The notes beneath the pieces were generated by a model, which saw nothing but the letters and a program-made list of their open reading frames with translations, was not told the DNA's origin and did not search any database. This document shows, one piece after another, positions 61,511 through 64,000 of a stretch of 64,000 nt of DNA. Position 1 is the first letter of the stretch. Each line of letters opens with the position of its first letter. Origin of the DNA: Chloroflexota bacterium (GTDB lineage: Bacteria; Chloroflexota; FW602-bin22; JACPRP01); NCBI GenBank assembly GCA_016210495.1, contig JACQUC010000185.1, positions 1 to 64,000 on the forward strand. Reading direction: 5' to 3'. The translations under genes were made by a program, and so were the position numbers.

Positions 61511-62248
61511 TCATCGTCGCTGCCCCTTTTCCCAAAGCTTCGCGTACAAAACGAGCGGATAGAGGCCGATCATAGCCGAGTAAAGCAAGCCGAAACTGCC
61601 GTCCCGCCAGCCCGCATCGCGCACAAAAGCACGAACAAAGTACACAAATGGCTTCAGCAGAAGCCATCTCGGCCGTGTGCCGGCGCGCTGGAACTCCTCG
61701 GCTTGTAACGAAGTGTAACGATTTATCTTGGCCAGGTAGTCGGCGAAATCGTCGTAGGTATAGTGAATGACGTCGCCCCTCAGGGGAAGCACCTTGCCAG
61801 AGATCGCCGGTTGCTCGTGAACCTGGCCCGCGTAAGTGCACTTATCGGCGCGGAAGAGACGCAGGTGGAAATCTGGGTAGAGCCCGCCGTACCGCATCCA
61901 CCGACCTCCGAGGTAATTCCGACAAGTGGCCGTATACCCATCGACGTCGTCCGGTGGATCTAGTAGCTCGATCTCCCTGCGTAACTCGGAGGATACGCGC
62001 TCGTCAGCATCAAGAATGAATATCCAGGGATGGCGTGCCTGCTGATGGGCCCAGTTCCTCTGAGCGGAATAGCCGGGCCACGGACGGATGAAGACCTTCG
62101 ACGTGACCTGGCGGCAGATTTCCGGGGTGCCGTCGGTGCTGCCGCTGTCGACCACGACGATATCGTCGCACCAGGCGACACTACCCAGGCATTCGCGGAT
62201 GCCCGCGGCCTCGTTGAACGCAATAATGACGACGGACACGTTTTTCAC
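61511..62248 (-). CDS. Family 2 glycosyltransferase, LPS-type (WaaE/lgtF-like)
   Basis: A 245-residue GT-A protein from a GTG at 62248: KNVSVVIIAFNEAAGIRECL, DDIVVVDSGSTDGTPEI, WIFILDADERVSSEL with the metal DAD, and DFHLRLFRADKCTYAGQVHE. These are typical of enzymes that extend inner-core LPS or similar glycans; a lipid-A-free organism would use them for other glycolipids. The long open stretch upstream of 62248 is not included. Confidence 0.88.
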   Translation of the reverse strand: MKNVSVVIIAFNEAAGIRECLGSVAWCDDIVVVDSGSTDGTPEICRQVTSKVFIRPWPGYSAQRNWAHQQARHPWIFILDADERVSSELRREIELLDPPDDVDGYTATCRNYLGGRWMRYGGLYPDFHLRLFRADKCTYAGQVHEQPAISGKVLPLRGDVIHYTYDDFADYLAKINRYTSLQAEEFQRAGTRPRWLLLKPFVYFVRAFVRDAGWRDGSFGLLYSAMIGLYPLVLYAKLWEKGQRR

Positions 62249-62321
62249 GGCATCGCGTCCCCCAGACGCACACCAAAGGCGCCGAAAACGGTGAGGAATA
62301 CCGACAGACGAAGACGGTGCA

Positions 62322-63284
62322 TTACTCCCCCTTGTTCCAGGCAGCACCGGGACGGCGAGGGACTAGGCGACGGTCGAGGACGCCGCGCCAGAACCCAAAC
62401 ACTGAGGCCAGATCGTAGGTCACAGCCAGGACCCAGGCCAAAAGGAAGGCCCGCACCGAGCGCAGTCGCCGGTACACCTTGAGGCAACGGCGCGTCAAGT
62501 ACACAGCGGCCAGCGCCAGGACTGGCATGAGCAGCGGCAGCCACACGAGGCCAACGACAAGCGCGCCGGCGCCAACGGCGACACGTAGGGTGCGGCGAAT
62601 GTGAGCAACGGCATCGATCCATCCCTCGCCGTCGCTCCGAGAGTAACCGTTGTACTGGTCGAAGAAACCGCGAAGGTCAGGCCTGGGTTCCCAGTACACA
62701 ACCGCGTCCGGGACAAACACGAACCGATGGCCCGCGGCCAACAACTGCTTGTCAAAAACCGTATCCTCTGCCATCGTCAACCATTCCGGATATCCGCCCG
62801 CGGTTTCCCAGGCCTCTCTGGTGAACGCCACCGACCGGCTAGAGGGCAACCAGGTAGCCGGGTCGATCTCTTTGCGCGTGGACAACATCAACGCCTTGGT
62901 GCATTCCTCGAAGAGGGTTTTGCACTGCGCCTCACAGAACCCAGACACGACCGTCGTGCCAGGTTTCTCTTCAAACGGCCTGACGATGTTCTTCAGCCAG
63001 TCGCGATCGGCCATACAGCCGGCATCGCTGCAGGCTATTACAGGGAATCGTGCCGCCCGAATGGCGGCATTGCGCCCCACCGACCGATTTCCCGGTTGCA
63101 CGAGAAGACGCACTGGCACAGCCCGACCACCGAAACCGCGAACGATCTCGGCCGTGCGGTCGGCAGAACAGGCATCGGCGACGACGATCTCGTTCGGCAA
63201 TTGCGACTGGGCAAGCAAGGCGTCCAGGAAAGCGCCGATGGTCTTTTCTTCGTTGTACACTGTGGTGATGACCGAAACTTGCAT
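62322..63284 (-). CDS. Family 2 glycosyltransferase with C-terminal membrane helices
   Basis: A 320-residue protein: MQVSVITTVYNEEKTIGAFL, NEIVVADACSADRTAEIV, VIACSDAGCMADRDWL (metal Asp), and EDTVFDKQLLAAGHRFVFVP. Two or three hydrophobic helices near 230-300 anchor it (AVGAGALVVGLVWLPLLMPV). The ATG at 63284 directly abuts the TAG of the upstream transferase gene (63285-63287), so the two are coupled. Confidence 0.88.
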   Translation of the reverse strand: MQVSVITTVYNEEKTIGAFLDALLAQSQLPNEIVVADACSADRTAEIVRGFGGRAVPVRLLVQPGNRSVGRNAAIRAARFPVIACSDAGCMADRDWLKNIVRPFEEKPGTTVVSGFCEAQCKTLFEECTKALMLSTRKEIDPATWLPSSRSVAFTREAWETAGGYPEWLTMAEDTVFDKQLLAAGHRFVFVPDAVVYWEPRPDLRGFFDQYNGYSRSDGEGWIDAVAHIRRTLRVAVGAGALVVGLVWLPLLMPVLALAAVYLTRRCLKVYRRLRSVRAFLLAWVLAVTYDLASVFGFWRGVLDRRLVPRRPGAAWNKGE

Positions 63285-64000
63285 CTAGCGTCCCGCGCCT
63301 TCGTAAAGAGATAGGTAGGTGCGAGCAACATCTTCCCACGTTTGCTGGCTAGCCCAGGCGTAGGCCCGGTCGACGTCGATCACATCCGGATTGGCCAGGT
63401 AGCCTGCCACGGCCTGCGCCAATTCCTCGGCCGAGCCGCAGATGAACATCTCGCCCGCGGCGGGAAGTAGTTCCAGTGCGTCTTTCCGGAAGGGATCGGA
63501 GTAGACGGCGAAGACCGGCTTGCGTCGTATCGTGGCTTCGAGAATGGACATATAGCCGGGCACAAAAGCAAGCCGGGCGGGATCCAGGAACTCCTCTGGC
63601 CGGGCGACGTTGCCGTTCAAGGTCACGTTCAGGCCATTTGCCGTGGCAAGCTCCGCTATCTCACTGCGCAACGGACCGTCGCCGCACACCTGCAACGTCA
63701 AAACCAGCCCATACCTTTGCTTCAGCACGATGAGCGCCTTAACGTATTCGCGGATGCCCATATCTTCCGCCAGCCTTCCCACAAAGACCGCGTCGTAGAT
63801 GGGCTCTCCCGAGTAGGTCTGCGTTGGGACCTCTACGCCGCCAGGAATAAGGGTTGTCAGGTGGGTGCCATACCACCGGTCGTACAGGTTGCCGCCGCCA
63901 ATGCCGATACTGCCGCGAACCGACCGTGCCATACTCTGGCGGAGCTTCACTGCTCTCGGCGGAATGGGAAAGCCTTCGTAGCCGTGAAAAGTCGCGTAAA
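63285..64000 (-). CDS. Glycosyltransferase family 4-like, partial (5' end beyond the window)
   Basis: Open from the window edge to a TAG at 63285-63287: at least 237 residues. The frame is open past 63950, reading TFHGYEGFPIPPRAVKLRQS, typical of the N-terminal HGYEG-type segment. It then has SIGIGGGNLYDRWYG, FVGRLAEDMGIREYVKALI, LQVCGDGPLRSEIA and VPGYMSILEATIRRKPVFAV. The true start lies beyond 64000. Confidence 0.85.
   Translation of the reverse strand, partial: YATFHGYEGFPIPPRAVKLRQSMARSVRGSIGIGGGNLYDRWYGTHLTTLIPGGVEVPTQTYSGEPIYDAVFVGRLAEDMGIREYVKALIVLKQRYGLVLTLQVCGDGPLRSEIAELATANGLNVTLNGNVARPEEFLDPARLAFVPGYMSILEATIRRKPVFAVYSDPFRKDALELLPAAGEMFICGSAEELAQAVAGYLANPDVIDVDRAYAWASQQTWEDVARTYLSLYEGAGR

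Noticed and set aside
1..64000. Search for tRNA or rRNA genes
   Set aside because: No stretch showed a TTCGA-type T-loop in a cloverleaf context or an rRNA-like conserved block; GGTTCGA-like words at 23460 lie inside a coding region.

Overview
The window looks like a GC-rich, probably anaerobic bacterium. The mixture suggests a Chloroflexota-type metagenome-assembled genome: an NrfD-type molybdoenzyme, UbiD and enamidase-like proteins, selenocysteine-containing GrdB homologues, a giant RHS protein, and many short palindromic intergenic repeats of the GTAGGGGCG kind. The phylum is an inference from gene content; no rRNA or tRNA gene was seen.

Layout. (1) 1-11453, minus strand: a catabolic block. 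It encodes a molybdopterin oxidoreductase (cut by the window edge) with a MoaD-like protein, NrfD and four-cluster Fe-S subunits, a UbiD-family decarboxylase, a small two-cluster ferredoxin, an AprA/fumarate-reductase-like flavoprotein, two enamidase-like amidohydrolases around an ABC ATPase, a 60-aa protein and a PaaK-like CoA ligase. Divergent on the plus strand (11618-15341) are a BenE-like transporter and a xanthine-dehydrogenase-family Mo subunit. Together they suggest uptake and reductive or hydrolytic breakdown of an aromatic or N-heterocyclic acid. (2) 15345-18533: a transposase relic, a glutamate-1-semialdehyde-aminomutase-like enzyme and FabI. (3) 18575-33088: a polymorphic-toxin/RHS island. 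It has a 2015-aa RHS protein, a candidate immunity lipoprotein, displaced RHS C-terminal pieces with their own small genes, decayed RHS fragments around a VapBC-like pair, a complete 1.56-kb IS and a frameshifted fibre-like gene. (4) 33595-39314: an adhesin-like DUF4097 protein, a RibD-type reductase, a membrane-anchored glycosidase and an RlpA/LysM protein. (5) 39386-47541: the most striking locus, in transcription order grdB-grdE-grdB-grdE-ABC binding lipoprotein-grdE. Both grdB genes carry an in-frame TGA in the exact UGTC context of the glycine/betaine-reductase selenoprotein B, and each TGA is followed by a conserved small hairpin. All three GrdE proteins lack cysteine where classical GrdE is processed, and no grdA, grdC or grdD is in the window. 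(6) 47988-50304: a HigBA module with a readable promoter/operator, and a relic amidohydrolase next to a MITE. (7) 50312-64000: a 2-hydroxyacid dehydrogenase, a universal stress protein and two TrkA proteins, an HNH nuclease, CvpA, a housekeeping yqeY-pgpH-ybeY-dgkA run and five glycosyltransferases.

Mobile structure. One IS (21028-22587) and three roughly 100-bp MITEs share TIRs. The clear cases are flanked by 6-bp palindromic direct repeats (TAATTA, TAGCTA). A second class of palindromic elements, one nested inside another, occurs at 725-887 and 55053-55367. Several repeats supply the TAG stop codon of the neighbouring gene.
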